A stretch of DNA of 51,692 nt from Thermodesulfovibrionales bacterium (GCA_035686305.1 DASRZP010000023.1:1-51692); one strand, 5' to 3'. Counted from the stretch's first letter, positions 1-9,069 are shown. Notes: generated by a model from the letters alone, not told the origin. A program made the numbers and translations.

Positions 1-8
1 TCTTGGCC

Positions 9-77
9 GTCATTCCCGCGAAGGCGGGAATCCACTTTGAACAGAATGGATGCCCGACTAAGGATCTCGGGCATGAC
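9..77. repeat. Dispersed palindromic repeat (REP/MITE-like)
   Basis: A short element bounded by imperfect inverted repeats: GTCATTCCCGCG...GGGAATCCA at the left and TGGATGCCCGA...CGGGCATGAC at the right. The same architecture, with different stem sequence, recurs at 27818-27900 and 37357-37438. No ORF is credible in it. Bases 1-256 otherwise show nothing I can assign. Confidence 0.6.
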
Positions 78-256
78 CAATAATAGGGAGCACATCTGTA
101 AATATTATCTTGAGACCGTTAATAACTATGTCATTCTCTTCGTTGCCGACGATTCAAGCAGTGTGGTGTCCCTTCCCAGTTTCAGTTTAGCAGAGAATAT
201 TTGAGGCTGCAATTAAAAGTGGAGTAGTTCCTAAGGCTATAGAAAGCGATCCCTGA

Positions 257-604
257 TCACATATCTGAAAGATTGCAAAGGGGAAGCATCCTGACCCGGC
301 AATTTCCATTGGAGTCAACAGACTTATAGTTTTTGTAAGCAGGATTATCCTTGCAATACGGTATCTGACAGTCTCGATCCGAGAATATATCGATGCTGAC
401 TCCCGGCCTTACCGTCAAGAGATGCTCATGAGTCCAGATGATACATTCCCCACCATCTTCCTTATACCAGAGGTCAACCATGGTCGCATTTCTGACGATG
501 ATGCCCTGTTGACTGCATGGATCTTCCTGAGCCCGACCGAAAGACGGGATCGCAAGAAGAACGAGAAACAGAATGGCTATCTGGGCAAAAACTTTTTTAT
601 CCAT
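257..604 (-). CDS. Small secreted cysteine-rich protein, family unknown
   Basis: A 115-residue protein that begins with a clear Sec signal peptide: positive start MDKK, hydrophobic core AILFLVLLAI, and a likely cut after SFGRAQ at about residue 26. The mature part of about 89 residues holds six cysteines (DPC, ECII, DCQIPYC, NCRV, LPLC), an even number that suggests disulfide pairs in the periplasm or outside the cell. An AGGAG ribosome site lies just before the ATG. I do not recognise the family. It is transcribed away from no obvious partner; rubrerythrin upstream is on the same strand but about 120 bases away. It could be a periplasmic or surface protein; no function is proposed. Confidence 0.6.
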   Translation of the reverse strand: MDKKVFAQIAILFLVLLAIPSFGRAQEDPCSQQGIIVRNATMVDLWYKEDGGECIIWTHEHLLTVRPGVSIDIFSDRDCQIPYCKDNPAYKNYKSVDSNGNCRVRMLPLCNLSDM

Positions 605-721
605 AACTCCTAAGCTATCACTAAAGCAGAGCTATGTCAATATGGCCAAGAGTGGCCCTCTGTCTTCAAGGGTCGTCACCAGGCAGACCTTCGAAGATCG
701 CGCGGATCAAAAACTTCTCTC

Positions 722-1297
722 CTACCAGTTCTCCTCCAGAAGCTCAAAGTGCGCCTGGGCATGGTCGCATGCAGGGCATTTGGCCGGTGTGTCCGTTCCC
801 TCGTGGATGTAGCCGCAATTCCGGCATTTCCATTTCTTCGGCTCTTCCCGCCTGAAGACACGGCTCTTTTCGATGTTTTCCAAGAGACCGAGATAGCGCT
901 TTTCGTGCTGCTTCTCCGCGACGGCTATTGCCCTGAAAGCGGCAGCAATGATGGGGAAGCCTTCTTCAGCGGCTATCGCTGCGAATCCAGGGTACATAAC
1001 GCTGTGCTCGTAGTTTTCCCCTGCAGCTGCAGCCTTGAGGTTGACGCTCGTGTTACCGATTATGCCTGCGGGAAAGGTCGCCGTCACCTCAGCATCGCCT
1101 CCTTCTAGGAACTTGAAGAGCCTCTTGGCGTGCTCCTTTTCGTTGTCCGCCGTCTCGACAAAGAATCCTGCAATCTGTTCGTACCCCTCTTTCTTTGCCT
1201 GTGAAGCAAAGTATGTATAGCGGTTCCTCGCCTGCGACTCACCGGCAAAGGCGGTAAGGAGGTTCTTCTCTGTCTTTGTCCCTTTCAAACTGTTCAT
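722..1297 (-). CDS. rbr: Rubrerythrin
   Basis: A 191-residue rubrerythrin, a cytoplasmic non-heme diiron peroxidase that reduces hydrogen peroxide in anaerobes using electrons from rubredoxin or NADH donors. The N-terminal ferritin-like four-helix domain (about 1-145) carries the iron-binding Glu/His pattern ([37 protein letters not shown]). The C-terminal rubredoxin-like domain has two CxxC knuckles, [10 protein letters not shown] and CPACDHAQ, for a single FeS4 iron. Length matches the family. A GAGGTG ribosome site precedes the ATG. Its neighbour bacteriohemerythrin is divergent about 200 bases away, together suggesting an oxygen or peroxide tolerance locus. Assignment is very secure. Confidence 0.96.
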   Translation of the reverse strand: MNSLKGTKTEKNLLTAFAGESQARNRYTYFASQAKKEGYEQIAGFFVETADNEKEHAKRLFKFLEGGDAEVTATFPAGIIGNTSVNLKAAAAGENYEHSVMYPGFAAIAAEEGFPIIAAAFRAIAVAEKQHEKRYLGLLENIEKSRVFRREEPKKWKCRNCGYIHEGTDTPAKCPACDHAQAHFELLEENW

Positions 1298-1339
1298 CTC
1301 GTCACCTCAGTCATGATCATTGCTACCCTTTGAGAGGGA

Positions 1340-1369
1340 GCTTTATTCTCCTTCTTATTCCATAGTCAA
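1340..1369 (-). promoter_or_regulatory. Candidate sigma70 promoter for rubrerythrin
   Basis: On the minus strand TTGACT (1364-1369) is followed after 18 bases by TAAAGC (1340-1345), about 45 bases before the rubrerythrin ATG. The -35 is good and the -10 weak. Confidence 0.3.
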
Positions 1370-1499
1370 TTCTATCACAGGATAAGGCCGGCTACAAACC
1401 CAAGGTCCTTACTAAAGTTTTTCGGACTCTTGCCGATATGAATGGTTAAGATCCTTTCGCAGCAAAGGAACTACAAAAACGTTTCGAAAAGGAGGAATT

Positions 1500-1907
1500 A
1501 TGTCACTCATTACCTGGTCGAATGATTTGAGCGTTAACATCGGGTCCATCGACGAGCAGCACAAGAGACTCGTCTCCCTGGTCAACAGCCTTCATGATGC
1601 CATGAGTTCAGGCAAAGGAAAGGAAATCATGGGAAAAATCCTTGATGAACTCATCGAATACACAAAGACCCACTTTGCGACTGAAGAGCGGCTGATGACG
1701 GCCCACACCTATCCCGGATACCTGACGCACAAGAAAGAGCATGACGGACTAACAAAAGAGGTGCTGAGCTTTCATGAGGATTTCAAGTCAGGGAAATCAG
1801 TTGTTTCCGTGGAGATCATGAGATTCCTGAAGGATTGGCTCGCGAAACACATAAAAGGCACTGATCAGAAATACGGCCCCTTTCTGATCAGTAAAGGAGT
1901 GTCGTAG
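1500..1907 (+). CDS. Bacteriohemerythrin
   Basis: A 135-residue single-domain hemerythrin that binds O2 at a diiron site, used for oxygen storage, delivery or sensing in the cytoplasm. All ligand motifs are in order: an early His in the helix beginning DEQHKRL, HFATEE, HKKEHD and the final HIKGTD, matching the H, HxxxE, HxxxH, HxxxxD signature of the bacterial family. Length is typical, with no extra signalling domain, so it is a stand-alone carrier and not a chemoreceptor. A strong AAAGGAGG ribosome site sits before the ATG. It is divergent from rubrerythrin; together they suggest handling of oxygen by a mostly anaerobic cell. Very secure. Confidence 0.95.
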   Translation: MSLITWSNDLSVNIGSIDEQHKRLVSLVNSLHDAMSSGKGKEIMGKILDELIEYTKTHFATEERLMTAHTYPGYLTHKKEHDGLTKEVLSFHEDFKSGKSVVSVEIMRFLKDWLAKHIKGTDQKYGPFLISKGVS

Positions 1908-2148
1908 GAGATCATTCAGGCGGGGGAGCTCTCGGTCCTTAATCGAAGGCTCCTCTGCTGCTGAAAGGTCCTTTCCGGAATACACTTCTGCACCTGCAAG
2001 CCCTGTCACTCCCCGTTTGAGTAGGTCACTCCGCCTGAAGTTCAGCTAGGCTGAGCCATTGTCGGAGCCTTGACAGTGAGCCATGTCTGCGAGTAAAATC
2101 AACGGACTGCCGATGAAGGAGCAATACCTCTCCGAGGTCTTAAATCTC
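1908..2148. other. Intergenic stretch with no recognised gene
   Basis: Between bacteriohemerythrin and the tRNA-like fragment I see no coding signal, no T-run terminator and no convincing promoter. A 70-residue minus-strand ORF here overlaps bacteriohemerythrin and is not credible. Confidence 0.5.
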
Positions 2149-2193
2149 TCAGAGTTCTACTCCGTGCCGGTTCGAGTCCGGCCTCTGGCGCCA
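2149..2193 (+). tRNA. tRNA 3'-end fragment, Leu-like (possible att remnant)
   Basis: The sequence holds a perfect T-arm, GCCGG-TTCGAGT-CCGGC, followed by CTCTGGC, then G and CCA, which is the layout of the 3' end of a mature tRNA. The bases before the T-arm (CTCCGT) resemble the end of a long variable arm as in tRNA-Leu. No complementary 5' acceptor strand (GCCAGAG), D-arm or anticodon arm is present in the 110 bases upstream, so it is not a complete gene. Such tRNA 3' fragments are typical of attachment sites left by integrating elements, and the excisionase-like ORF starts six bases further on. Confidence 0.45.
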
Positions 2194-2198
2194 AGAAA

Positions 2199-2354
2199 AT
2201 GAATGTGAAAAAGGACGTGGCAGGGATGTTGAACATGCCGGGAAAGACGATTTACCGGAGGATTCAGAATAAGACTATGCCTCTTTCGGGACGGCTGGCC
2301 GGTGAAGTCTTCTTGCAGAAAGAGGCCGAGACATTCGGGCGGACCTTGCAGTGA
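2199..2354 (+). CDS. Small excisionase-like/MerR-type HTH protein
   Basis: A 51-residue ORF from ATG 2199 to TGA 2354, too short for usual ORF calling. It begins VKKDVAGMLNM followed by TIYRRIQ and then RLAGEVFLQKEAETF, which matches the order of the excisionase-family helix-turn-helix: a winged-HTH helix pair, the TIYR-I recognition helix and a G-x-F-x-x-E wing. It probably binds DNA. Its stop overlaps the GTG start of the HyfB-like gene (GTGA), so translation could be coupled and it may be the first cistron of that operon. Together with the tRNA fragment just upstream it may be a remnant of an integrated element instead. No integrase is visible. Family fit is moderate. Confidence 0.5.
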   Translation: MNVKKDVAGMLNMPGKTIYRRIQNKTMPLSGRLAGEVFLQKEAETFGRTLQ

Positions 2355-4396
2355 TTGTCTCACCCATTGAGATCGCCTCTTCGTCCGTTGTGCTGCTCAT
2401 GCTGCTTGTGCCGGCGGCTGCGCTGCTCGGACGCAATCAGCGCCTGCTGATCGCAATCTGTTCCGTATTTGCATCCGCTGCTTCGTTCATGGGGACTGTT
2501 GCCGGTGTCATGGCGGTTGGAAGCGCCTCGGTCGAACGCGTCGTTCTCTTGCTCGGACTTCCAAGTCTTCCCTTTCATCTCAGGCTCGATCCTCTCGCGG
2601 GGTTTTTCCTGACGGTCATCGGTTTACTTTCGCTCTTCGTGTCGATTTATTCGGCAGGCTATCTCAGGGGTTTTCTTGGACACAGACCGGTGACGAGGCT
2701 CGTGGTATTCTACAACCTTTTCATAGCAGGGATGTTCATGGTGGTGCTTGCGGATGACGCGCTGTTTTTCCTCATCTCATGGGAAGCGATGGCAGCAGCC
2801 TCCTATTTTCTGGTGATGTTCGAGGACGAAAGTCAGGAGAACCGCAGGGCCGCTTTCCTTTATCTCGTAATTGCTCACGTCGGCGCGATGGCGATTCTCC
2901 TCTCCTTCGGAGTTATGGCAGGCATCGCCACGGGATTTGAGAGTTTCGGCGGATATACCTTTGACGCAATGCGGCAGGCAAAAATTCCCCTTGAATGGGC
3001 AACGGTTGCATTCCTCCTTGCGTTCTTCGGTTTTGCTGCAAAGGCAGGCGTTGTGCCGCTTCATGTCTGGCTTCCTGAGGCGCATCCTGTTGCCCCCTCC
3101 AATGTTTCTGCCTTGATGAGCGGAGTTATGCTTAAGACTGCCATATACGGTATCGTGCGCATCACCTTTGATCTTCTCAAGGTATTCCCCTGGTGGTGGG
3201 GGGCTATCGTACTTGTTCTGGGACTGGTTTCAGCGGTTATGGGCGTTCTCTATGCCCTGATGCAGCATGACTTAAAGAGGCTTCTCGCATATCACTCTGT
3301 TGAGAATATCGGAATCATTCTCATCGGGATCGGCCTGGCCATGATATTCACGTCTTCTCATCTCACGGTACTGGCATCCCTTGCGCTCATCGCAGGGCTT
3401 TATCATACCATGAACCATGCGATGTTTAAGGGCCTGCTGTTCATGGGCGCAGGAGCGGTACTTCACGCAACACACGAGAGGAATATGGAGGAAATGGGCG
3501 GGCTCATTCACCGGATGCCCTGGACAGCGGCGCTCTTCCTTGTGGGTTGTGTCTCCATTTCTGCGCTTCCTCCTTTCAACGGCTTCGTATCCGAATGGCT
3601 TATCTTTCAGGCCTTCCTGCTTTCGCCATCCCTTCCCATACCGCTCGTGAAATTACTCATGCCTCTTGGCGCTGCTCTTCTTGCCCTAACGGGTGCCCTT
3701 GCCGCTGCCTGCTTTGTCAAGGCCTTTGGCGTTACCTTCCTCGGTCACTGGAGGGGGCATCCTCGTCCCAGGGTTCAAGAGGCAGACTGGCTTATGCGGT
3801 CAGGCATGTTGATGGGTGCAATTGTATGTCTTCTCCTCGGGATATTACCCACGCTTTTCATTGAATGGATGGATATCGTCCCTGAGCAACTCATCGGCTA
3901 CAAGCTCAGCACTTCTGCCGGAGCCTTCGGATGGATGTGGCTGACCCCTCTTTCGGAGGAGCGCGCGTCATATTCAGGGCCTGTCGTGTTCTGCGGCTTT
4001 ATTCTGATTTTCGCGGCAGCCTATCTCATCCTCCATGTAAAGGCTGGAAAGATACGCCGAGGGCCGATCTGGGACTGCGGGTTCGAAAAGATTAACGAGC
4101 GGATGCAGTACAACGCCACATCCTTTTCGATGCCCATCCGGAGGATATTCGGCTTCCTCTTTAGGGTGAAGGAGGAGGTCACGCTTGCGCCCCAGAGCGC
4201 GCATGGAGCATTTCCGAGGAGGTTGCACTACCGTCTTCGTGTCAAAGACCGTTTCTGGAACTGGATTTACCGACCGATCGTTGAGGTGAGCTTCTGGGCG
4301 TCCCGCAGGGTTGGCGGTCTCCAGCGAGGCCGCATACAGGCATACCTGATTTACTCATTCATCACAATCATTATCCTGCTGGTGTTCGTAGGATGA
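2351..4396 (+). CDS. HyfB/HycC-like proton-translocating membrane subunit
   Basis: A 681-residue polytopic membrane protein of the complex I NuoL/antiporter type, the HyfB/HycC form found in formate-hydrogenlyase-like and Ehr complexes. The Proton_antipo core lies at about residues 130-420 and keeps the channel landmarks: Glu in LISWEAMAAAS, His/Glu in HVWLPEAHPVAPS, the Lys in SGVMLKTAIYG, and HTMNHAMFKG. The C-terminal tail with WDCGFEK and RMQYNATSFS is characteristic of HyfB and not of NuoL. The start is a GTG overlapping the stop of the small HTH ORF, with no strong ribosome site, which suggests coupling. It overlaps the next gene by 4 bases. Expected to move protons or sodium across the inner membrane. 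Confidence 0.9.
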   Translation: MIVSPIEIASSSVVLLMLLVPAAALLGRNQRLLIAICSVFASAASFMGTVAGVMAVGSASVERVVLLLGLPSLPFHLRLDPLAGFFLTVIGLLSLFVSIYSAGYLRGFLGHRPVTRLVVFYNLFIAGMFMVVLADDALFFLISWEAMAAASYFLVMFEDESQENRRAAFLYLVIAHVGAMAILLSFGVMAGIATGFESFGGYTFDAMRQAKIPLEWATVAFLLAFFGFAAKAGVVPLHVWLPEAHPVAPSNVSALMSGVMLKTAIYGIVRITFDLLKVFPWWWGAIVLVLGLVSAVMGVLYALMQHDLKRLLAYHSVENIGIILIGIGLAMIFTSSHLTVLASLALIAGLYHTMNHAMFKGLLFMGAGAVLHATHERNMEEMGGLIHRMPWTAALFLVGCVSISALPPFNGFVSEWLIFQAFLLSPSLPIPLVKLLMPLGAALLALTGALAAACFVKAFGVTFLGHWRGHPRPRVQEADWLMRSGMLMGAIVCLLLGILPTLFIEWMDIVPEQLIGYKLSTSAGAFGWMWLTPLSEERASYSGPVVFCGFILIFAAAYLILHVKAGKIRRGPIWDCGFEKINERMQYNATSFSMPIRRIFGFLFRVKEEVTLAPQSAHGAFPRRLHYRLRVKDRFWNWIYRPIVEVSFWASRRVGGLQRGRIQAYLIYSFITIIILLVFVG

Positions 4397-5337
4397 CTCT
4401 CCACTCGTTCTTTGTAGAGGTCATGCAGGTGGTCACGCTCCTCGGCCTCGCTCCCCTTTTTATCGGATGGGTGAGGATGCTGAAATGCTGGTCTCAGGGC
4501 AGATCTTCCGCGAGCATATTTCAGCCCTACTGGGACCTTGCGAAGCTCTTCTCCAAGGACATGATCATCGCTGAAAATGCATCGTGGATATTCCGCTTTA
4601 CGCCTTACCTCGTCTTCGGCACGGCTGTCCTGGCCGGAGGGATCATACCCATACTCTCCGTTGACCTGCCCCTGGCGCCGACTGCCGATGTTATCGTGCT
4701 CGTGGGACTTTTTGCAATCTCCCGCTTTTTCACTGCCCTGGCAGGGATGGACATAGGGACCGCCTTTGGAGGCATGGGATCGAGCCGCGAAATGACGATC
4801 GCCTCACTGGCGGAGCCGGCCATGCTCATGTCCATTTTTACCGTGTCACTCGCGAACAGGTCTACATCTCTTTCCCATATCGTGCAGGTTATCTTCAGCG
4901 GCCAGTCGGTCGTGAGACCGTCCCTTGCCTTTGCATTCCTCGCCTTTATTCTGATCGCCCTAACGGAAACCGGAAGGATTCCCGTTGACAACCCTGCCAC
5001 GCACCTCGAACTAACCATGATACATGAAGCGATGATCCTCGAGTATTCCGGCAGACACCTCGCACTGATCGAATGGGCGGGTATGATGAAGCTCTTTCTC
5101 TTCGTCATGCTCGGCATAGCCTCTTTTGCTCCGTGGGGAATTGCAGGGACCGAAGGTTTTGTGGAAATAATTGGTGCTTTCTTTGTGATGGTGTTGAAGT
5201 TGGGCATTGTTGGTATTGCCCTGATCCTGATAGAGACAGGCCTTGCAAAAATGAGGCTGTTCAGATTAACCGAATTCCTCGGCGTCGCTTTTCTGATGGC
5301 AACGCTGGGGATGTTGGCCTTCTATATCCTGGAGTGA
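4393..5337 (+). CDS. HyfC/HycD-like (NuoH-type) membrane subunit
   Basis: A 314-residue membrane protein of the complex I subunit 1 (NuoH) family in its hydrogenase form HyfC/HycD. This subunit anchors the soluble arm and joins it to the antiporter-like subunits. The family signatures are present: AGMDIGTAFGGMGSSRE, the acidic loop ALTETGRIPVDNPATHLEL, and MIHEAMILEYSG, followed by about three more helices. Length agrees with the family. The ATG overlaps the end of the HyfB-like gene (ATGA), so the two are translated together. No truncation or frameshift. Secure as a family member; which electron donor the complex uses cannot be read from this subunit. Confidence 0.92.
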   Translation: MTLHSFFVEVMQVVTLLGLAPLFIGWVRMLKCWSQGRSSASIFQPYWDLAKLFSKDMIIAENASWIFRFTPYLVFGTAVLAGGIIPILSVDLPLAPTADVIVLVGLFAISRFFTALAGMDIGTAFGGMGSSREMTIASLAEPAMLMSIFTVSLANRSTSLSHIVQVIFSGQSVVRPSLAFAFLAFILIALTETGRIPVDNPATHLELTMIHEAMILEYSGRHLALIEWAGMMKLFLFVMLGIASFAPWGIAGTEGFVEIIGAFFVMVLKLGIVGIALILIETGLAKMRLFRLTEFLGVAFLMATLGMLAFYILE

Positions 5338-5338
5338 C

Positions 5339-6004
5339 ATGAATCTGCAGGCTGCTGCTCAAATAAACAGTTTTCTCGCTGCCTTCGTGCTTCTCGCCGC
5401 CTTTGCCATGCTTGTGCAGAAGAGGCTGTATGGCCTTATTAATCTCTTTGCGTGGCAGGGGCTTTTCCTGTCGATCAATACCGCCCTCGTCGGTTTTGTC
5501 GCAAGCAAGCATCATCTGTACATATCGTCAATCCTGACGCTCTCATTGAAGGTGTTCCTCCTGCCCTATATCCTTCATGTCCTCATCGCCCGTCTCAAGA
5601 TCCGCAAGGAAGTGGAGACGGTCATGAACATTCCCCTTACGATGCTTATTGGTATAGCTCTTGTAATATTGTCTTACCATCTCATGTCTCCCGTAAGGGA
5701 GCTTTCGACGCTGATAACGCGATCAACGCTCGCTGTTGCCCTCGCAACGGTCATGATCGGACTCCTGATGATGATTACGAGGAGGCACGCAGTCACGCAG
5801 ATCATCGGATTCCTTGCCATGGAAAACGGCCTGTTTCTTGCTGCAACAAGTGCGACCTATGGCATGCCGCTCGTAGTAGAACTGGGCGTAGCCCTTGACG
5901 TGCTGATTGCAGCGTTTATTTTTGGGATTTTCTTCTTTCATATCCATACGACCTTTGACACTCTCGACGTCGAACAGATGGCGAGACTGAAGGAGGAGGA
6001 GTGA
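5339..6004 (+). CDS. HyfE-like (NuoK-type) membrane subunit
   Basis: A 221-residue membrane protein with about six or seven hydrophobic helices, the length and pattern of hydrogenase-4 component E. The second half contains IIGFLAMENGLFL, the NuoK-like segment with the conserved membrane Glu that takes part in proton transfer, followed by VELGVALDVLIAAFIFGI, another typical HyfE stretch. It starts one base after the HyfC-like stop, with GGAG in the preceding codons as ribosome site. Position third in the operon is the usual hyf order. Residues after about 205 are charged and cytoplasmic. Identification is by order and these motifs and is strong. Confidence 0.88.
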   Translation: MNLQAAAQINSFLAAFVLLAAFAMLVQKRLYGLINLFAWQGLFLSINTALVGFVASKHHLYISSILTLSLKVFLLPYILHVLIARLKIRKEVETVMNIPLTMLIGIALVILSYHLMSPVRELSTLITRSTLAVALATVMIGLLMMITRRHAVTQIIGFLAMENGLFLAATSATYGMPLVVELGVALDVLIAAFIFGIFFFHIHTTFDTLDVEQMARLKEEE

Positions 6005-6052
6005 GATGCCGTTGATCCGTGGGCCCATCAGAAGAGACGGAGAAGATACGTT

Positions 6053-7501
6053 ATGATACTCCTCATTTTGCTTTGTGTCCCGGTTGTTGCAGCGACTGTC
6101 CTCGCCTTTATCGGTGACCGGAAAATTGCGCCCGAAATAAACATTCTCGGATCGGCAGCAACGTGTGCCGCAGGTCTCGGCCTGGCACTGCAGGTTTATG
6201 AGCAGGGACCGATGATGGCGGGGGGGAAATTCTTTTTTGTCGATGCCTTCAATGTCTATCTCGCTGTTCTGACCTCGTTTGTATCGATGACAACGGCGAT
6301 CTTCAGCCGGAGATATATGAGGAGGGAGAGGGAGCATGGACGGGTAGGACACGTCGGAATGCGCTTCTATCACGCGATGTTCCAGCTCTTCATCTTCGCC
6401 ATGCTCCTATGCCTTCTGACGAATAATATCGGCATCCTCTGGATAGCAATGGAACTGGCAACCCTGTCAACGGTCCTCCTTGTCTCTCTCTACCGGACGC
6501 CTACCGCCATCGAGGCGGCATGGAAATATTTCATCCTCTGTGGCGTCGGCATTGCACAGGCCCTCTTTGGGACAGTCCTCCTGTATTTTGCCGCTGAAAA
6601 GATTCTCGGCGAAGGCGGCGATGCACTCCTCTGGACAAACCTGAGCCAGGTGAGCGACAAGCTTGAACCGACCGTTCTCTCCCTTGCCTTTGTCTTTCTC
6701 ATGGTAGGGTATGGGACAAAGGTTGGGCTCGTGCCGCTCCACAACTGGCTTCCTGACGCCCACAGCGAGGGTCCCACACCGATCTCCGCCGTACTGTCGG
6801 GCCTTCTCTTGAATATCGCGCTCTATGCCCTCGTGAGGTGTAAGGTGCTTGTTGACGGTTCTACGCACACTCACCACGCGGGGAATATCATGATGGGATT
6901 CGGTCTTCTCTCGATCCTTGTCGCCTCCTTCTCCCTCCTGCGACAGAAGGACATCAAGCGCATGTTCTCCTATTCATCCATAGAGCACATGGGGATCGCG
7001 ACCTTTGCCTTCGGCCTCGGCGGCCCGATAGCGACATTCGGCGCGCTCCTTCACATGCTCGTCCATAGCCTGGCAAAGTCTGCGATATTCTTTACCGTGG
7101 GCCATGCCTCGCAGATGCACTGGACACAGGAGATGGACAAGATAAAAGGCCTTTTTAAAGGCAACCCTCTTGTCGGCTGGGGGATGATGTTCGGAGTCAT
7201 GGCGATCGTCGGCATGCCGCCCTTCGGCATCTTTACGAGCGAGTTTCTCATCCTCACTGCGACCATAAAGGATGCGCCTCTGCTGACGCCATTCCTCCTT
7301 TTAGGAGTGGGTGTGGCCTTTGCCGCACTTTTCAGGAGGGTCCAGCCGATGGTGGCAGGAGAAGTGCCGACGTATCAGCACCCGATGAAAGTGGCCCATG
7401 TGCCTGTCGTGCTTCATATGGCGATTGTCTTGGGAATAGGGCTTTATCTCCCCGAGTTCCTTAACCGGTGGTTTTACACAGCGGTGGGTTTGCTGAAATG
7501 A
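6053..7501 (+). CDS. HyfF-like (NuoN/NuoM-type) proton channel subunit
   Basis: A 482-residue second antiporter-like subunit of the complex. About fourteen helices are seen; the Proton_antipo core at about 115-400 has LWIAMELATLST, the Lys/His run GTKVGLVPLHNWLPDAHSEGP, SYSSIEHMGIA and HSLAKSAIFFTVGH. The presence of two different antiporter-type subunits, here and in the HyfB-like gene, matches hyf and Ehr complexes. A 48-base gap from the HyfE-like gene carries a weak purine-rich ribosome site. Its TGA overlaps the ATG of the large-subunit gene. It should contribute a second ion-translocation path in the inner membrane. Confidence 0.9.
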   Translation: MILLILLCVPVVAATVLAFIGDRKIAPEINILGSAATCAAGLGLALQVYEQGPMMAGGKFFFVDAFNVYLAVLTSFVSMTTAIFSRRYMRREREHGRVGHVGMRFYHAMFQLFIFAMLLCLLTNNIGILWIAMELATLSTVLLVSLYRTPTAIEAAWKYFILCGVGIAQALFGTVLLYFAAEKILGEGGDALLWTNLSQVSDKLEPTVLSLAFVFLMVGYGTKVGLVPLHNWLPDAHSEGPTPISAVLSGLLLNIALYALVRCKVLVDGSTHTHHAGNIMMGFGLLSILVASFSLLRQKDIKRMFSYSSIEHMGIATFAFGLGGPIATFGALLHMLVHSLAKSAIFFTVGHASQMHWTQEMDKIKGLFKGNPLVGWGMMFGVMAIVGMPPFGIFTSEFLILTATIKDAPLLTPFLLLGVGVAFAALFRRVQPMVAGEVPTYQHPMKVAHVPVVLHMAIVLGIGLYLPEFLNRWFYTAVGLLK

Positions 7502-9069
7502 GCATGTTGACCGACGCCCTGACGGCTTCGCTGGAAAACGATGTGCGGTTTGAAAACTGGCAGCATCCGTCCTCAGTAGTTTGCTGCACTGTTCCGGTGG
7601 AACGGTTCGCGGAAGCGGCGAAGGTATTGAAAAAAGCATATGCCTTACTCGCGGCGGAATGGACTACTGACGAAATACCCTTTGGAAGGGGCTTCGGCGT
7701 CTTTGCCTGCTACAGATGGGGCAGTGAATACCTGATTGTGCGGGCTGAACTCTCTTCGGACGATCCCCGGTTCCCGAGCCTCACAAAGAAGTATGTTCCT
7801 GCCTACAGGTTCGAGAGACAAATCCATAGTCTCATGGGTGTCAAACCGTCAGGCCATCCGGATATGCGGCCATGGATAAAGTTCGAAGACTGGCCTCAGG
7901 ACGCATTTCCCCTCAGAAAGACCTTTGAGGCATCAAAACCCCTTCCGAGGGTCAAGGGTGAGTATCAATGGGCGAGGGCCGACGGCGAAGGTATATATGA
8001 AATTCCGGTCGGACCTGTGCACGCCGGGGTAATCGAGCCGGGCCATTTCCGTTTCCAGGCAGTGGGAGAGATGGTCGTGAACCTTGAGGAACGGTTAGGA
8101 TATGTCCATAAAGGTATAGAAAAGCTGTTTGAATCACTTCCATGGAAGGAGGGGGGGAGGCTGGCAGGCCGGATATCGGGCGACACAACCGTCGCGCACA
8201 GCATTGCCTATTCCATGGCCGTGGAGTCCATGGCCGGCGGTACCGTCCCCGAAAGAGCGCATTGGCTCAGAGCGCTTTTCCTTGAACGGGAACGCATAGC
8301 AAACCATTTCGGCGATATAGGCGCCATTTGCAATGATGCCGCCTTCGCCTTCATGCTATACCAGCTTGCGCGACTCAGGGAGCTGATGCTCCGTACCAAC
8401 CACAGGTTGTTCGGCCACAGATTCATCATGGACAGGGTCTTCCCAGGAGGCGTGACAGCCGATATTGACAACGACGGAAAGAGAGAGATACTGTTTGAGC
8501 TTGACACGGTCTCCAGGGAATTTGAACGGCTCGTCGTCATCTACGACGAAAACTCGTCGCTCGAAGACAGGGTGAGAGACACGGGGGTCCTCGCTCCTGA
8601 AAAGGCAAGGGAGTTATGTGCAGTGGGTATCGTTGCACGCGCAAGCGGCTTGAACCTCGACTGCAGGTTGCAGAACCCTTTTCCGCCTTATGACCGGATC
8701 GAGCTGAATGTTCCGGTCCTCATATCCGGAGACGTCCATGCGAGGGTATGGGTAAGAGTAGAGGAGATACGGGAATCAATCCGCCTTATACGATATATTC
8801 TTGAGAATATCCCTGACGGTTCGACAAGCACAGATATAGTTATGCCTTCGCCGGATAGCGCAGGTTTTGCGACGGTTGAGGGATGGCGCGGCGAGATCGT
8901 CTGCTGGATTCAGGCAGGCCCCAGGGGCGAGATAAACAGGTGTATGGTAAGGGACCCGTCCAGTGTCAACTGGCTTGGACTCGAACAGGCGATCCCGGGG
9001 GACATCGTCCCTGACTTTCCCCTCTGCAATAAGAGCTTTAATCAATCGTACTCGGGACACGATTTATGA
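7498..9069 (+). CDS. Complex I-like large subunit (NuoC-NuoD fusion), lacking NiFe cysteines
   Basis: A 523-residue fusion: NuoC/HycE N-domain at about 20-150 and NuoD/NiFe-large-subunit domain from about 170 (GPVHAGVIEPGHFRF, RLGYVHKGIEKLFE). In catalytic group 4 hydrogenases the next motif is R-x-C-G-x-C and the C-terminus has D-P-C-x-x-C; here they read RISGDTT (residues 225-231) and SFNQSYSGHDL (513-523), so all four nickel-iron ligands are absent. This is the property of energy-converting-hydrogenase-related (Ehr) complexes. I chose the ATG at 7498, overlapping the HyfF-like stop, over an in-frame upstream start that would lie inside that gene. No C-terminal protease site is expected. 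Substrate unknown; a quinone-like or other cofactor pocket is inferred. Confidence 0.9.
   Translation: MSMLTDALTASLENDVRFENWQHPSSVVCCTVPVERFAEAAKVLKKAYALLAAEWTTDEIPFGRGFGVFACYRWGSEYLIVRAELSSDDPRFPSLTKKYVPAYRFERQIHSLMGVKPSGHPDMRPWIKFEDWPQDAFPLRKTFEASKPLPRVKGEYQWARADGEGIYEIPVGPVHAGVIEPGHFRFQAVGEMVVNLEERLGYVHKGIEKLFESLPWKEGGRLAGRISGDTTVAHSIAYSMAVESMAGGTVPERAHWLRALFLERERIANHFGDIGAICNDAAFAFMLYQLARLRELMLRTNHRLFGHRFIMDRVFPGGVTADIDNDGKREILFELDTVSREFERLVVIYDENSSLEDRVRDTGVLAPEKARELCAVGIVARASGLNLDCRLQNPFPPYDRIELNVPVLISGDVHARVWVRVEEIRESIRLIRYILENIPDGSTSTDIVMPSPDSAGFATVEGWRGEIVCWIQAGPRGEINRCMVRDPSSVNWLGLEQAIPGDIVPDFPLCNKSFNQSYSGHDL

Noticed and set aside
2040-2193. A complete tRNA gene
   Set aside because: Only the T-arm and the 3' acceptor end can be formed; no matching 5' strand, D-arm or anticodon arm lies upstream.
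4605-5207. 200-codon minus-strand ORF
   Set aside because: Antisense to the well-defined NuoH-like gene, with no ribosome site or domain.
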